Positions 6,025 to 12,613 of a stretch of 15,936 bases of DNA are shown piece after piece. The position numbers and the translations under genes are program-made. Under the pieces are notes generated by a model that searched no databases, was not told where the DNA came from, and was given only the letters and a program-made list of their open reading frames with translations. Location of the stretch: assembly GCA_026390285.1 (NCBI GenBank), contig JAPLGH010000106.1, positions 1 through 15,936 on the forward strand, in the 5' to 3' direction. Origin of the DNA: Caldisericota bacterium. GTDB taxonomy: Bacteria; Caldisericota; Caldisericia; Cryosericales; Cryosericaceae. Each line of letters begins with the position of its first letter. The stretch's first letter is position 1.

Positions 6025-7383
6025 CTAGGAACCGTTGTTGAGTTCCGGCCCAAGACCCATGAAGCGCTTGTATTTGGCCATGGTTTCTGGAAGTCGTATG
6101 GTCTCTATCCGTATATCCAGATCGGCATCGATCCCGTAGCTGGACAGTTCGTCTGTCAGACGGGTCCTCAGTCGTTCGGCCACAGCAGCCCTTGTCTCAC
6201 CCGTTGAGTCAAGCACATCAATGGTGATTTCCAGTCTGGAATGGGAAATCTGGCTCACCCGGAATTCTCGGATGCTGTCACTGGTTGTGACAATCCACCG
6301 GCTCATCAAATCAGGGTAGACAGGCTGCAGGATGCGGTTCTTGTTAGTGAGGTAGAGGACATCGTCATTCCTTCCCAGTACCTTGTCGATGACCGTGAAA
6401 GAACTGCCGCAGGGACAACTCTCACCCAGTTGGATGAGGTCATTCATCTCGTATCGGATCAGGGGTTGTGCAGTATTGATGAGATTTGTAAGGAACATCT
6501 TTGTTCCCACGGGTCCCGGACGATCCACCAGCTGCCCGTTCTTGTCGTAGAGTTCGATAAAGACCAGGTCCTCGTTGATATGCAGGTTGCCACACCGGCA
6601 GGCGCTCCCAATCTGCCCTTCGCTGGCCTGGTATATTTCAACGACGCGGGTTCCAAATGTTCGTTGAAAACGTTCTTTCTCCTCCTTTTCCAGCACTTCT
6701 GCATACGAGACAATCATCCGAAGTGGCCTTGTGATCGTGCCGGCCCAGGGCAGCAGTTGTCGGACCAGGCTGGGTGGCGCCATCAGGATGTTGATGTGGT
6801 CATCATTGATCTGACGAATGATTTCGTCGACCGGCGTCATGGTGCTGAGGTAGTTCAGGCGAATGAGAGGGGCATTGATATCCTCAAAGCCCTGGCTGAA
6901 AACCCTGAGCAGAAACAGAATGCGGAAGGGAAGGTCCTTGCTGGACAAGCCGCTTCTGGCCAGAAAGACAAAGGGAAGCCGCTCGGTCATGGACTTGGGT
7001 GTGACAAAGATCCCCTTGTTGCCGCTTGTTCCACTGGAAAGGCCGATCACATACTGGTCCTGGTAATAGCCCAGGTAATCTCCGTGAAGCTCCTTCTGGA
7101 CCGCATAGTCACGAACTGCCCCGAGCTTCAGGCCGCAGGTGTTGATATCGTCAAAATGGTCCATCATGATCTGTTTGTTGATAGATGGCAGCTGCCGAAA
7201 ATCCTCCAGACTTCCCACGGACAGGCCTTCGTACAGGTCGCCATAGAAGCGCGAATGCGTCATGGAGAACGCAACCAACTTCTGCAGTTCAGAAAGCTGG
7301 TACGCGCGAATCTGCTCGTCGGAGAATCGGTAGAGATGCCTGTTCAGAAGCCGATAGTCACGGATGCCTTGGAGGAGGTTCAT
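6025..7383 (-). CDS. PaaK/CapK/F390-synthetase-type adenylate-forming enzyme
   Basis: This 452-residue AMP-forming ligase is related to phenylacetate-CoA ligase and coenzyme F390 synthetase. Visible marks are the phosphate-binding loop SSGTSGNKG (116-124), YQASEGQIG (251-259, the family's Y...SE block), IRYEMNDLI (309-317), and a C-terminal M-A-K-Y-K-R-F-M with lysines 437 and 439 as candidates for the adenylation lysine. Two Cys pairs (CRCG 262-265 with H268, and CPCG 323-326) are typical of PaaK-like proteins. The acid substrate is unknown. It starts 6 bp after the acyltransferase stop, so the two are co-transcribed, and it converges on the cysM-like gene with a 12-bp gap and no visible terminator. 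Local base composition looks less G+C-rich than the genes to the left, which may hint at a different origin. Confidence 0.82.
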   Translation of the reverse strand: MNLLQGIRDYRLLNRHLYRFSDEQIRAYQLSELQKLVAFSMTHSRFYGDLYEGLSVGSLEDFRQLPSINKQIMMDHFDDINTCGLKLGAVRDYAVQKELHGDYLGYYQDQYVIGLSSGTSGNKGIFVTPKSMTERLPFVFLARSGLSSKDLPFRILFLLRVFSQGFEDINAPLIRLNYLSTMTPVDEIIRQINDDHINILMAPPSLVRQLLPWAGTITRPLRMIVSYAEVLEKEEKERFQRTFGTRVVEIYQASEGQIGSACRCGNLHINEDLVFIELYDKNGQLVDRPGPVGTKMFLTNLINTAQPLIRYEMNDLIQLGESCPCGSSFTVIDKVLGRNDDVLYLTNKNRILQPVYPDLMSRWIVTTSDSIREFRVSQISHSRLEITIDVLDSTGETRAAVAERLRTRLTDELSSYGIDADLDIRIETIRLPETMAKYKRFMGLGPELNNGS

Positions 7384-7389
7384 TGCCCG

Positions 7390-8637
7390 CTACTCTTGAC
7401 TGATCCCATTCAGCTTGTTCCTCTTCTCGCTCTCGCCGAAGTGGTCGAGTACGCTGCAGTAGAAATGCTCCAGGCCGTATCGGAACTGGACTCTTTCCCA
7501 GAGCATCAGGAAGAAGCCCCAGCAGAGGGCAAGGACAAGCCCATAGGCGAGCGAGGCGAGCAGACCGAAGTGGAGACCGGGGATAAGAAATGACAGGACC
7601 CGGTAGATGCAGGCGCTGACCACGCTCTCCACAAAGAACACCGTCAGACCGGCGACGCCGAAGCGGTAGATGAAGGTACTGACGAACGACATGTGCCGGG
7701 TGTCTTCCTCGCGTCCGAAATCATAGTGCCGGAGAACGACAAGCATCATGCCCAGGAACAACCCCAGTTGCGCGGTCATGATCGCATACCACTTCAGGTC
7801 GATGCTCCTCTGAAGCATGGTGTCGGGAAGGACGATGTACAGCACAACGCCGGTCGTCAGGAGTGTAAGGCTGAGCGGAAGCGCTGTGCGCACGAGCAGA
7901 CGCCATCCTCGCTCTTTCAGCAAGGAAGCCAGCCATGCACCCATGAGTCCAAAGGCCAGATAGGGCAGCAGGGGGTTGTTCTTGTTGACGAATCCGTTCA
8001 GGAGAAGGACCGTGCCCAGCTGTCTGTCGGCCACGGCTTTCAGATACACATCATACAAAGGGATGCGAACCAGTGAGACGAGGAAGACACCGAAAGCAGA
8101 CGGCAGGTAGAAGGACGACCAGCTCTGGATCCTCTTGTTTCTCACCCATCGATTGGCCAGGACAAAGATCAGCCCCATGATGAGGATGTTCATGCCGATC
8201 ATGGTCAGACTGTCGACGTAGAGGACTCTCTCAGACAGTACCGTCGATATTCTGCCATACCGGATCAGATCGACCAGCATGCTGTTGTTCATGCTCCTGG
8301 TCTCAAAATGGACGAGTCCTGCCCCGGTGAAGATGAAATAGGCGTAGCCAATGGCCAGGATCAGCAAGCCACCGATGCTGTTGAAGACCAGGATCTTCTT
8401 CGGTCCGTATCCGCTGTCTGCTTTTCGGTGAAGCTGCAGGGTGTGAGCCATGCCGCTGATCATGGCAAAAAGACCTGCGAACATCAGCAAGAGGCCGATG
8501 AGGGTGACAATCAAGGGGGGATTGTTCAGATCCAGGTCATAGAGACCGTCGAAGTAGTAGAAGGCGGAGTGCAGCCACACCACCATGAATACGCCGAAAC
8601 CTCGCAGGATATCCAAGCCAAGATACTGCTTCTTCAT
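7390..8637 (-). CDS. Multi-pass membrane acyltransferase-like protein
   Basis: This 415-residue integral membrane protein has about ten hydrophobic segments spread along its length. The N-terminus, L-G-L-D-I-L-R-G-F-G-V-F-M-V-V-W-L-H (6-23), has the LD-x-LRG...H pattern of the acyltransferase-3 and DUF1624/heparan-glucosaminide acetyltransferase-like families, with D9, R12 and H23 as the expected conserved polar residues. Such proteins move acetyl or other acyl groups onto sugars or lipids at the membrane. The cytosolic C-terminal tail is charged. ATG 8637 has AAGGCGG upstream. Coupling with the adenylate-forming enzyme suggests that one activates an acyl or aryl acid and the other transfers it to a surface molecule; this is inference. 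Confidence 0.72.
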   Translation of the reverse strand: MKKQYLGLDILRGFGVFMVVWLHSAFYYFDGLYDLDLNNPPLIVTLIGLLLMFAGLFAMISGMAHTLQLHRKADSGYGPKKILVFNSIGGLLILAIGYAYFIFTGAGLVHFETRSMNNSMLVDLIRYGRISTVLSERVLYVDSLTMIGMNILIMGLIFVLANRWVRNKRIQSWSSFYLPSAFGVFLVSLVRIPLYDVYLKAVADRQLGTVLLLNGFVNKNNPLLPYLAFGLMGAWLASLLKERGWRLLVRTALPLSLTLLTTGVVLYIVLPDTMLQRSIDLKWYAIMTAQLGLFLGMMLVVLRHYDFGREEDTRHMSFVSTFIYRFGVAGLTVFFVESVVSACIYRVLSFLIPGLHFGLLASLAYGLVLALCWGFFLMLWERVQFRYGLEHFYCSVLDHFGESEKRNKLNGISQE

Positions 8638-8774
8638 AGGGACCCGCCTTTCAACGATGAAATGGCAATTGTCATCGGTCTGTCAGAAGGATATCCAGAA
8701 ATCGACAAGAACCACAACGATGAGCAATTGGGACGGGAGGTGTGTGCTCGTGGAGTACCGCAAGTCGATGACAC
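8638..8774. other. Upstream region of the acyltransferase unit, near-palindrome around CAATTG
   Basis: No gene is seen here. The acyltransferase promoter (minus strand) should lie in this stretch, but no convincing -35/-10 pair was found. An imperfect palindrome ATGgCAATTGtCAT (8662-8675) and a second CAATTG flanked by GATGA (8725-8730) are possible protein-binding sites of low certainty. Confidence 0.25.
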
Positions 8775-8813
8775 ATGGAAAAGGCCTCCGGCTGCTACGG
8801 AGGCCTTTTCCAT
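8775..8813. terminator. Strong bidirectional intrinsic terminator
   Basis: A perfect 16-bp inverted repeat, ATGGAAAAGGCCTCCG (8775-8790) with CGGAGGCCTTTTCCAT (8798-8813), encloses a 7-nt loop. The stem has an A-tract on one flank and a T-tract on the other, so it can end transcription in both directions. Its main job is probably to end the minus-strand cobO-EamA transcript, whose last stop is at 8893. The GGCCTCC core is shared with the attenuator terminator at 4671-4697. Confidence 0.85.
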
Positions 8814-8869
8814 CTCTGGGAGGTAGGTTGGCATGAAGTCTGTTTCGCCACCTATGCTACACCTATGCC

Positions 8870-8887
8870 GGGGTGAACGTTCACCCC
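8870..8887. repeat. Perfect 18-bp palindrome GGGGTGAACGTTCACCCC
   Basis: The palindrome lies 5 bp beyond the stop of the EamA gene (minus strand), between it and the bidirectional terminator. As RNA it gives a 7-bp stem with an ACGT loop and no U-tract, so it may stabilise the 3' end of the transcript. As DNA it resembles a dimeric-regulator site, but no promoter is adjacent. Confidence 0.6.
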
Positions 8888-8892
8888 ATTCT

Positions 8893-9807
8893 TCACAGTG
8901 TATTCACTTGCGGTCGGACCATGCTGACCAGAAGCCCGGCCAGGATGAGTCCACTGCCACTGATTGTCTGCGCGGTGACGTGCTCATGGAGAACCAGCAT
9001 GCCGAGAATGGTCCCCGCCAGGGGCTGGCAGAAGAACATAAGCGAGGAGGCAGAGACGCTGCTGACCTGCTGAAGCCCCAGCGTCCACAGGGTGAAGCCA
9101 AGAAACGTCGAGACGACGCCGAGATAGACGATGGCAGCCGCAAGCACAGGACGGGTGGTGACCGTGGCGATCACCTCTCCACCCCGGGGGATGAACAGGG
9201 GCAGGAGGATGAAGAACCCGAGGGCATTGCTGATACCTGTCGCGGTGAGGGACGATTGCTTCCGCGTGATGAGGCGGAGAAACAGGGAGTAGAGGCCCCA
9301 CGTGACGGCTGCGGCAACCAGGGCGGCAATGCCTTCGAGCCAGTGCAGAGGCGTTGCCCCAACATTCGGGCGGAGTCCCTCCAGCGAGATCAGCGCGACG
9401 CCGGCGAGAGCGGTGGCGATGGCCAGGATGTCCCGGAGGCGTATGTGTTCATGCAGGAAAAGTCCGGCAAGAACGACCATGGCGAGCGGGGTAGCACAGG
9501 TGACGATCGAGCCGATGTGTGCGTTGGTCAATGATGTTCCCAGGAACTGGAACGGGATGGAGAGGACGTAGCCCGACACGGCACTGCCAAGGTAGAGCCA
9601 CCATTCACGGCCACGCGGCATGCCTGGCCGCTGGACGAGGAAGAGGACAGCGAAGAGGGCGATCGAGCATGCGAACCGCAGGATGACAAGGTCGAGAAAG
9701 GACACGCTGGTCAGGGCATAGCGACTGACGACGAACGTGCTTCCCCAGATGGTAGCTGCAGCGCCGAGGTTGAACAGCCCCCGGGCGTTGCGTTTCGATG
9801 GGTTCAC
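8893..9807 (-). CDS. EamA/DMT-superfamily transporter
   Basis: This 304-residue membrane protein is made of two repeated EamA halves of about five transmembrane segments each. The first half begins L-G-A-A-A-T-I-W-G-S-T-F-V-V-S-R (14-29), the typical W-G-S-x-F start. The second half begins L-V-A-A-A-V-T-W-G-L-Y-S near residue 162. The segment ending the second half, S-S-L-M-F-F-C-Q-P-L-A-G-T-I-L-G, carries the conserved P near its middle, followed by L-H-E-H. Members export metabolites such as amino acids; no substrate is indicated here. The start is GTG 9807, 18 bp after the cobO stop, with only a weak binding site, so expression probably depends on the cobO transcript. Confidence 0.88.
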   Translation of the reverse strand: MNPSKRNARGLFNLGAAATIWGSTFVVSRYALTSVSFLDLVILRFACSIALFAVLFLVQRPGMPRGREWWLYLGSAVSGYVLSIPFQFLGTSLTNAHIGSIVTCATPLAMVVLAGLFLHEHIRLRDILAIATALAGVALISLEGLRPNVGATPLHWLEGIAALVAAAVTWGLYSLFLRLITRKQSSLTATGISNALGFFILLPLFIPRGGEVIATVTTRPVLAAAIVYLGVVSTFLGFTLWTLGLQQVSSVSASSLMFFCQPLAGTILGMLVLHEHVTAQTISGSGLILAGLLVSMVRPQVNTL

Positions 9808-9825
9808 TGCGCTGCGTCCGACGGG

Positions 9826-10350
9826 CTAGAGCTCGATTCCCTTCTGGGCGGCGATGCCCTGGTGGAAGTGGTGCTTGACCTCGACGACCTCACTGACCAT
9901 GTCGGCAACGTCCAGCAGGCGTGAAGGAGCCCCACGACCCGTGATGCAGACCGACATGAACGGAGGCCTGTGTGTCAGCAGCTCGAGAACATCTGCCTCA
10001 GGAATGAGGCCATAGTCGATAGCGCAGTTGAGCTCGTCCAGGATCACCAGCTCATGTCGTTCTTCCACGAAGGCGTTGCGGGCGATGTTCATGCCTCGCT
10101 GTGCCTCTGTTTTGTCCAGCAGGCTGACCTGTTCCTTGGTGACCCAGTGGTGCAGACCCGTCTGGACAACTTCGAACCCCGGCAGAAGGGCGAGAGCCTT
10201 CAGCTCCGAGTAGCTTGGGTCGCCCTTCATGAACTGGACGAGCAGGACGCGCTGTCCGGCCCCGATGGCTCTGAGGCCGAGACCCAGGGCCGCGGTCGTC
10301 TTCCCTTTGCCGTTGCCCGTGTACACCATCACCAGACCATGCTGTTCCAT
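9826..10350 (-). CDS. cobO: Corrinoid adenosyltransferase, CobO/BtuR (CobA) type
   Basis: This 174-residue enzyme transfers the 5'-deoxyadenosyl group of ATP to the cobalt of cob(I)alamin or cob(I)yrinate diamide, giving the coenzyme form of B12. It shows the N-terminal P-loop GNGKGKTT (12-19), VQFMKGD (38-44), LVILDELNCAIDYGLI (101-116), ITGRGAP (136-142) and a C-terminal H-x-F-x-Q-G-I-A-A-Q-K-G-I-E. Length is slightly short but normal for the CobO/BtuR group. ATG 10350 is preferred over the in-frame GTG 10362 because GGAGG (10354-10358) sits 5 nt upstream of it. No cobalamin riboswitch was seen upstream. The EamA gene is co-transcribed. Confidence 0.93.
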   Translation of the reverse strand: MEQHGLVMVYTGNGKGKTTAALGLGLRAIGAGQRVLLVQFMKGDPSYSELKALALLPGFEVVQTGLHHWVTKEQVSLLDKTEAQRGMNIARNAFVEERHELVILDELNCAIDYGLIPEADVLELLTHRPPFMSVCITGRGAPSRLLDVADMVSEVVEVKHHFHQGIAAQKGIEL

Positions 10351-10380
10351 TGTCGCCTCCACTGCAGAGATGTCGCCTAC

Positions 10381-10386
10381 AGTATA
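10381..10386 (-). promoter_or_regulatory. Candidate -10 box for the cobO-EamA unit
   Basis: On the minus strand this reads TATACT (5 of 6 to consensus), about 30 nt upstream of the cobO start. No good -35 is found 16-18 bp further upstream; that position falls within the dispersed-repeat sequence at 10392-10430. Confidence 0.35.
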
Positions 10387-10391
10387 GCGCC

Positions 10392-10430
10392 TCCGTCATT
10401 CCCGTGTATGCCGGAATCCAGCCTTTCTTC
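10392..10430. repeat. Dispersed intergenic repeat, ATTCC...GGAAT type (left edge of island)
   Basis: TCCGTCATTCCCG (10392-10404) is followed by a short spacer and CCGGAATCCAGCC (10411-10423), with internal ATTCC/GGAAT symmetry. This is the look of the short dispersed CGTCATTCCCG...GGGAATCCAG repeats common in bacterial intergenic DNA. The same 13-mer recurs at 15793-15805, and its GGATCCAG-side half has a relative at 14045-14068. Confidence 0.6.
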
Positions 10431-10453
10431 CATCGGGCGTCGGCATGTTACAA

Positions 10454-10497
10454 CAACTACGTCTGTCCCCTGTTACAACTACGTCTGTCCCCTGTTA
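10454..10497. repeat. Exact tandem duplication of a 22-bp unit
   Basis: Two exact adjacent copies, 10454-10475 and 10476-10497, begin CAACTACGTCTGTCCCCTGT. The reverse strand reads AACAGGGGACAGACG, which resembles ends of small REP-type or IS200/IS605-like elements as I remember them. There is no transposase nearby, so this is at most a relic. The repeat lies between the dispersed repeat and the first AbiE promoter. Confidence 0.75.
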
Positions 10498-10499
10498 CA

Positions 10500-10509
10500 C
10501 CAGCTGACC
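10500..10509 (+). repeat. Module-boundary box CCAGCTGACC, copy 1
   Basis: An exact 10-mer upstream of the first AbiE module, followed within 22 bp by ATTTCTG (10523-10529), a heptamer that also follows copy 3. Identical 10-mers occur at 12445-12454 and 14084-14093, one before each module of the island. Confidence 0.6.
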
Positions 10510-10517
10510 CATACCAC

Positions 10518-10555
10518 TTGCAATTTCTGTGCATAGACGTATACAATATATACGT
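10518..10555 (+). promoter_or_regulatory. Promoter and overlapping operator of the first AbiE pair
   Basis: TTGCAA (10518-10523) and TACAAT (10542-10547, 5 of 6) are 18 bp apart. An inverted repeat ACGTATA-CAATA-TATACGT (10537-10555) covers the -10 box. AbiEi antitoxins are known to bind inverted repeats in their own promoters and repress them, so this is the probable AbiEi operator. Confidence 0.6.
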
Positions 10556-10635
10556 TTCTGAAGAGTATCTGCAAGTTGTCGATACTGCCACGAGAACCTG
10601 CTGGAGGGTATGGCTACACTCAAGGGAGGTCTGGC

Positions 10636-11436
10636 ATGAAGACTGCGGAGTTCTTTGCGGTGCATCCTGTGTTCACCAGAAAGGAGTTCACAGCCCTTCT
10701 GGACGCCGGCGATATGGCTTCGCCCGATGCTGTGACCACCCTCCTGCAACACCATCTTCGGAGTGGCCGACTCCTCCTCCTGCGGCCCGGCCTCTACGCC
10801 GTGGTACAGCCTGGCACTGACCCTGCTCACTGGCCGGTCGATATGTTTCTCCTGAGCTCACGGCTGACAGACGACGCGGTCATCTCTCATCACTCTGCAC
10901 TTGAACTGCTCGGCTATGCCTATACGACCCAGCAACGCGTCGTCATCACGACCCGACATCACATGCGTCCTTTCCAGTTCCGTGGCATCGACGTCGTCAC
11001 GACGCAGCCGTCAGGTGCACTCATGCTACAGAACGCCGATACCTTCCTTGTGGACATGGTGGACCGTCAGGGTCTCGATGTGCAGGTCACCTCGCCTGAA
11101 CGGACACTAGTCGACGTCCTGGAGCGCCCGCGCCTGGGAGGCAGCTGGGAGGAAATCTGGAGATCTCTGGAGTCCGTTCCTGTGTACAACGTTGATCAAA
11201 TCATCTCCTACGCGAAGCTGCTGGGCAATGCAATAGCGGTATCCAAAGCCGGGTTCTTCCTGGAACAGCATCGCCGCAGGTACCAGGTCACTGCAGGCCA
11301 ACTAGCCTCTCTGCATGCCTTGCAGTCTGGAAGCGTGGTCTACATGGATCGTCATGTCGGTGGAACCAGTGTACCCGGCTGGAATCTCATCGTACCCAAG
11401 GACGTACTCCATCGTTCGTGGGAGGAACCTGTATGA
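10636..11436 (+). CDS. AbiEi-type antitoxin and autoregulator (first pair)
   Basis: This is a 266-residue type IV antitoxin. The N-terminal part (about 10-57) is a winged helix-turn-helix with the typical end L-L-L-L-R-P-G-L-Y-A-V-V. The middle has the family block VTSPERTLVDVLERPRLGG (151-169), and the C-terminal part contains S-Y-A-K-L-L-G-N-A-I-A-V-S-K-A-G-F-F-L-E (191-210), the helix region typical of AbiEi C-domains. In known systems the antitoxin neutralises AbiEii without forming a stable complex with it and represses its own operon. ATG 10636 is chosen because GGGAGG (10624-10629) precedes it; upstream in-frame starts lie in non-family sequence. Its stop overlaps the toxin start by 4 bp (ATGA). 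Confidence 0.87.
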   Translation: MKTAEFFAVHPVFTRKEFTALLDAGDMASPDAVTTLLQHHLRSGRLLLLRPGLYAVVQPGTDPAHWPVDMFLLSSRLTDDAVISHHSALELLGYAYTTQQRVVITTRHHMRPFQFRGIDVVTTQPSGALMLQNADTFLVDMVDRQGLDVQVTSPERTLVDVLERPRLGGSWEEIWRSLESVPVYNVDQIISYAKLLGNAIAVSKAGFFLEQHRRRYQVTAGQLASLHALQSGSVVYMDRHVGGTSVPGWNLIVPKDVLHRSWEEPV

Positions 11437-12398
11437 ACCTGTCACGCGAACGGTTGTTGGCTCAAGCTGCATCGACCGGCTTTCGCCCCGAAGTGCTGGA
11501 GAAAGTGCTTCGTCTCGTCTCCCTCCTGAACGCTCTGTCGTCCAGTCCCCTCGTGGGCGACAAAATCGCGCTGAAGGGAGGTACTGCACTGAACCTCTTC
11601 TTCCTGGACCTGCCCCGGCTATCGGTGGACATTGACCTCAACTACATCGGCACTACCTCACGCGGGGACCTTGCACGCGAGAGGAAGCCGTTTCTGCAGG
11701 CACTCGAGGCAACGTGCGCGCGCGAAGGACTCTCTGTCCAGCGCCGCCCGACGGAGTATGCCGGCGGCAAGCTGGCCCTGCGCTACCTCTCGGCATTGGG
11801 CTCTGCCAGCAACCTGGAGGTCGACGTGAACTTTCTGTTTCGTTCCCTTCTCTGGCCTGTATGTGTCATGAATTCAATATCAGTGGGAGAAACCATGGCC
11901 AGCGGTATCCCGGTAGTTGACGTACACGAAGCAGTAGCGGGCAAGCTGGTTGCCTTGCTGGATCGAACAACGGCGCGAGACCTGTTTGATGCTGCCCAGC
12001 TCGCTGAGAAGGCGGGTCTGGATACCGGCAAGCTGCGCACGGCATTTGTCGTTTATGGAGCAGCCAGCAGACGCGACTGGAGGACGGTCGGCCTTGCGAA
12101 TCTGCCAGGGGATACCCTTGATGCGCGCAATTACCTCCTGCCACTGCTACGTCGTAGTGCCGCGGAGGACACGACGATGACGGATGTGACGACACTCAGG
12201 CAACGAGCTCTTCCACTGCTGGAGCGCGTCCTTCCCCTGACACCGACCGAAATTCAGTTCCTGGATCACATCAACGACCATGGTGTCATTGAGCCTGCCC
12301 TCCTCACATCAGATGATGCCCTCGCAGACCGAATCAGAATCTGCCCGGCCCTCTTGTGGAAGGCCCAGAATGTTCGGCAATACAAGGGACCTACGTAG
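11433..12398 (+). CDS. AbiEii-type nucleotidyltransferase toxin (first pair)
   Basis: This 321-residue protein is of the AbiEii/AbiGii nucleotidyltransferase family. The polymerase-beta-like core is visible: IALKGGTALNLF (46-57, the KGGT loop), R-L-S-V-D-I-D-L-N-Y (62-71) with the metal-binding D66/D68, and the helix AGKLVALLDRTTARDLFD (169-186), where K171, R182, D183 and D186 match conserved family positions. Family toxins modify tRNA or other RNA with nucleotides. All catalytic residues I can check are present, so it looks intact. GGGAGG (11420-11425) precedes ATG 11433, and the start overlaps the antitoxin stop. The last 100 residues are less familiar. Confidence 0.87.
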   Translation: MNLSRERLLAQAASTGFRPEVLEKVLRLVSLLNALSSSPLVGDKIALKGGTALNLFFLDLPRLSVDIDLNYIGTTSRGDLARERKPFLQALEATCAREGLSVQRRPTEYAGGKLALRYLSALGSASNLEVDVNFLFRSLLWPVCVMNSISVGETMASGIPVVDVHEAVAGKLVALLDRTTARDLFDAAQLAEKAGLDTGKLRTAFVVYGAASRRDWRTVGLANLPGDTLDARNYLLPLLRRSAAEDTTMTDVTTLRQRALPLLERVLPLTPTEIQFLDHINDHGVIEPALLTSDDALADRIRICPALLWKAQNVRQYKGPT

Positions 12399-12412
12399 TT
12401 CGTACTTGGTGT

Positions 12413-12443
12413 AGGTTCTCGCCTTGCCAGAGAGAACCTCTTT
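12413..12443 (+). terminator. Weak terminator candidate after the first AbiE pair
   Basis: An 8-bp stem, AGGTTCTC (12413-12420) with GAGAACCT (12432-12439), encloses an 11-nt loop and is followed by CTTTG. It starts 15 bp after the toxin stop. The U-tract is very short. Confidence 0.4.
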
Positions 12444-12444
12444 G

Positions 12445-12454
12445 CCAGCTGACC
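12445..12454 (+). repeat. Module-boundary box CCAGCTGACC, copy 2
   Basis: Upstream of the DUF4143 ATPase module. Extended with its next nine bases it matches copy 3 (14084-14102) at 17 of 19 positions (CCAGCTGACC, then T/A, CAT, A/G, TCGA). Confidence 0.6.
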
Positions 12455-12505
12455 TCATATCGACGAACGCCGACACGCGCTTCCAAAGTGCCCATCAGCG
12501 TTCAT

Positions 12506-12570
12506 CCGACCAAATGACGAGATCGTTCGTCATTTGGTCGGCCCAAATGACGAGGTCCCTTGTCATTTGG
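12506..12570. promoter_or_regulatory. Tandem inverted-repeat operator of the ATPase gene
   Basis: Two inverted repeats built from the same half-site CCAAATGAC lie end to end. The first has perfect 15-bp arms (12506-12520 and 12527-12541) around GATCGT. The second has 13-bp arms (12543-12555 and 12558-12570) with one mismatch. The right half of the second covers the -35 box of the promoter at 12560-12587. This gives four half-sites and strongly suggests a repressor site. Which protein binds is unknown; neither AbiE operator has this half-site. Confidence 0.75.
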
Positions 12571-12587
12571 TTGACCCATGCTATGCT
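12560..12587 (+). promoter_or_regulatory. Promoter of the DUF4143 ATPase gene
   Basis: TTGTCA (12560-12565, 5 of 6) and TATGCT (12582-12587, 4 of 6) are separated by 16 bp, with a start expected near 12594. The mRNA would then carry GGAGG (12601-12605) 8 nt before ATG 12614. The -35 box lies in the operator. Confidence 0.6.
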
Positions 12588-12613
12588 TGCACCAGGCAGA
12601 GGAGGTATCGGCG

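Noticed and set aside
6241..7593. Plus-strand open frame of 450 codons
   Set aside because: It is antisense to the PaaK-like enzyme, whose P-loop, YQASEG and CRCG blocks are unmistakable. No binding site or motif was seen on the plus strand.
8833..9534. Plus-strand open frame opposite the EamA gene
   Set aside because: It has a hydrophilic, Glu/Gly/Arg-rich translation of the kind produced by antisense reading of membrane-protein genes.
10454..10497. CRISPR repeats
   Set aside because: Two adjacent copies without spacers and no cas genes.
10537..10555. Treating the two AbiE operators as a duplicated pair
   Set aside because: The arm sequences, spacer lengths (5 and 2) and the downstream proteins differ too much for a recent duplication; only the outer box and ATTTCTG are shared.
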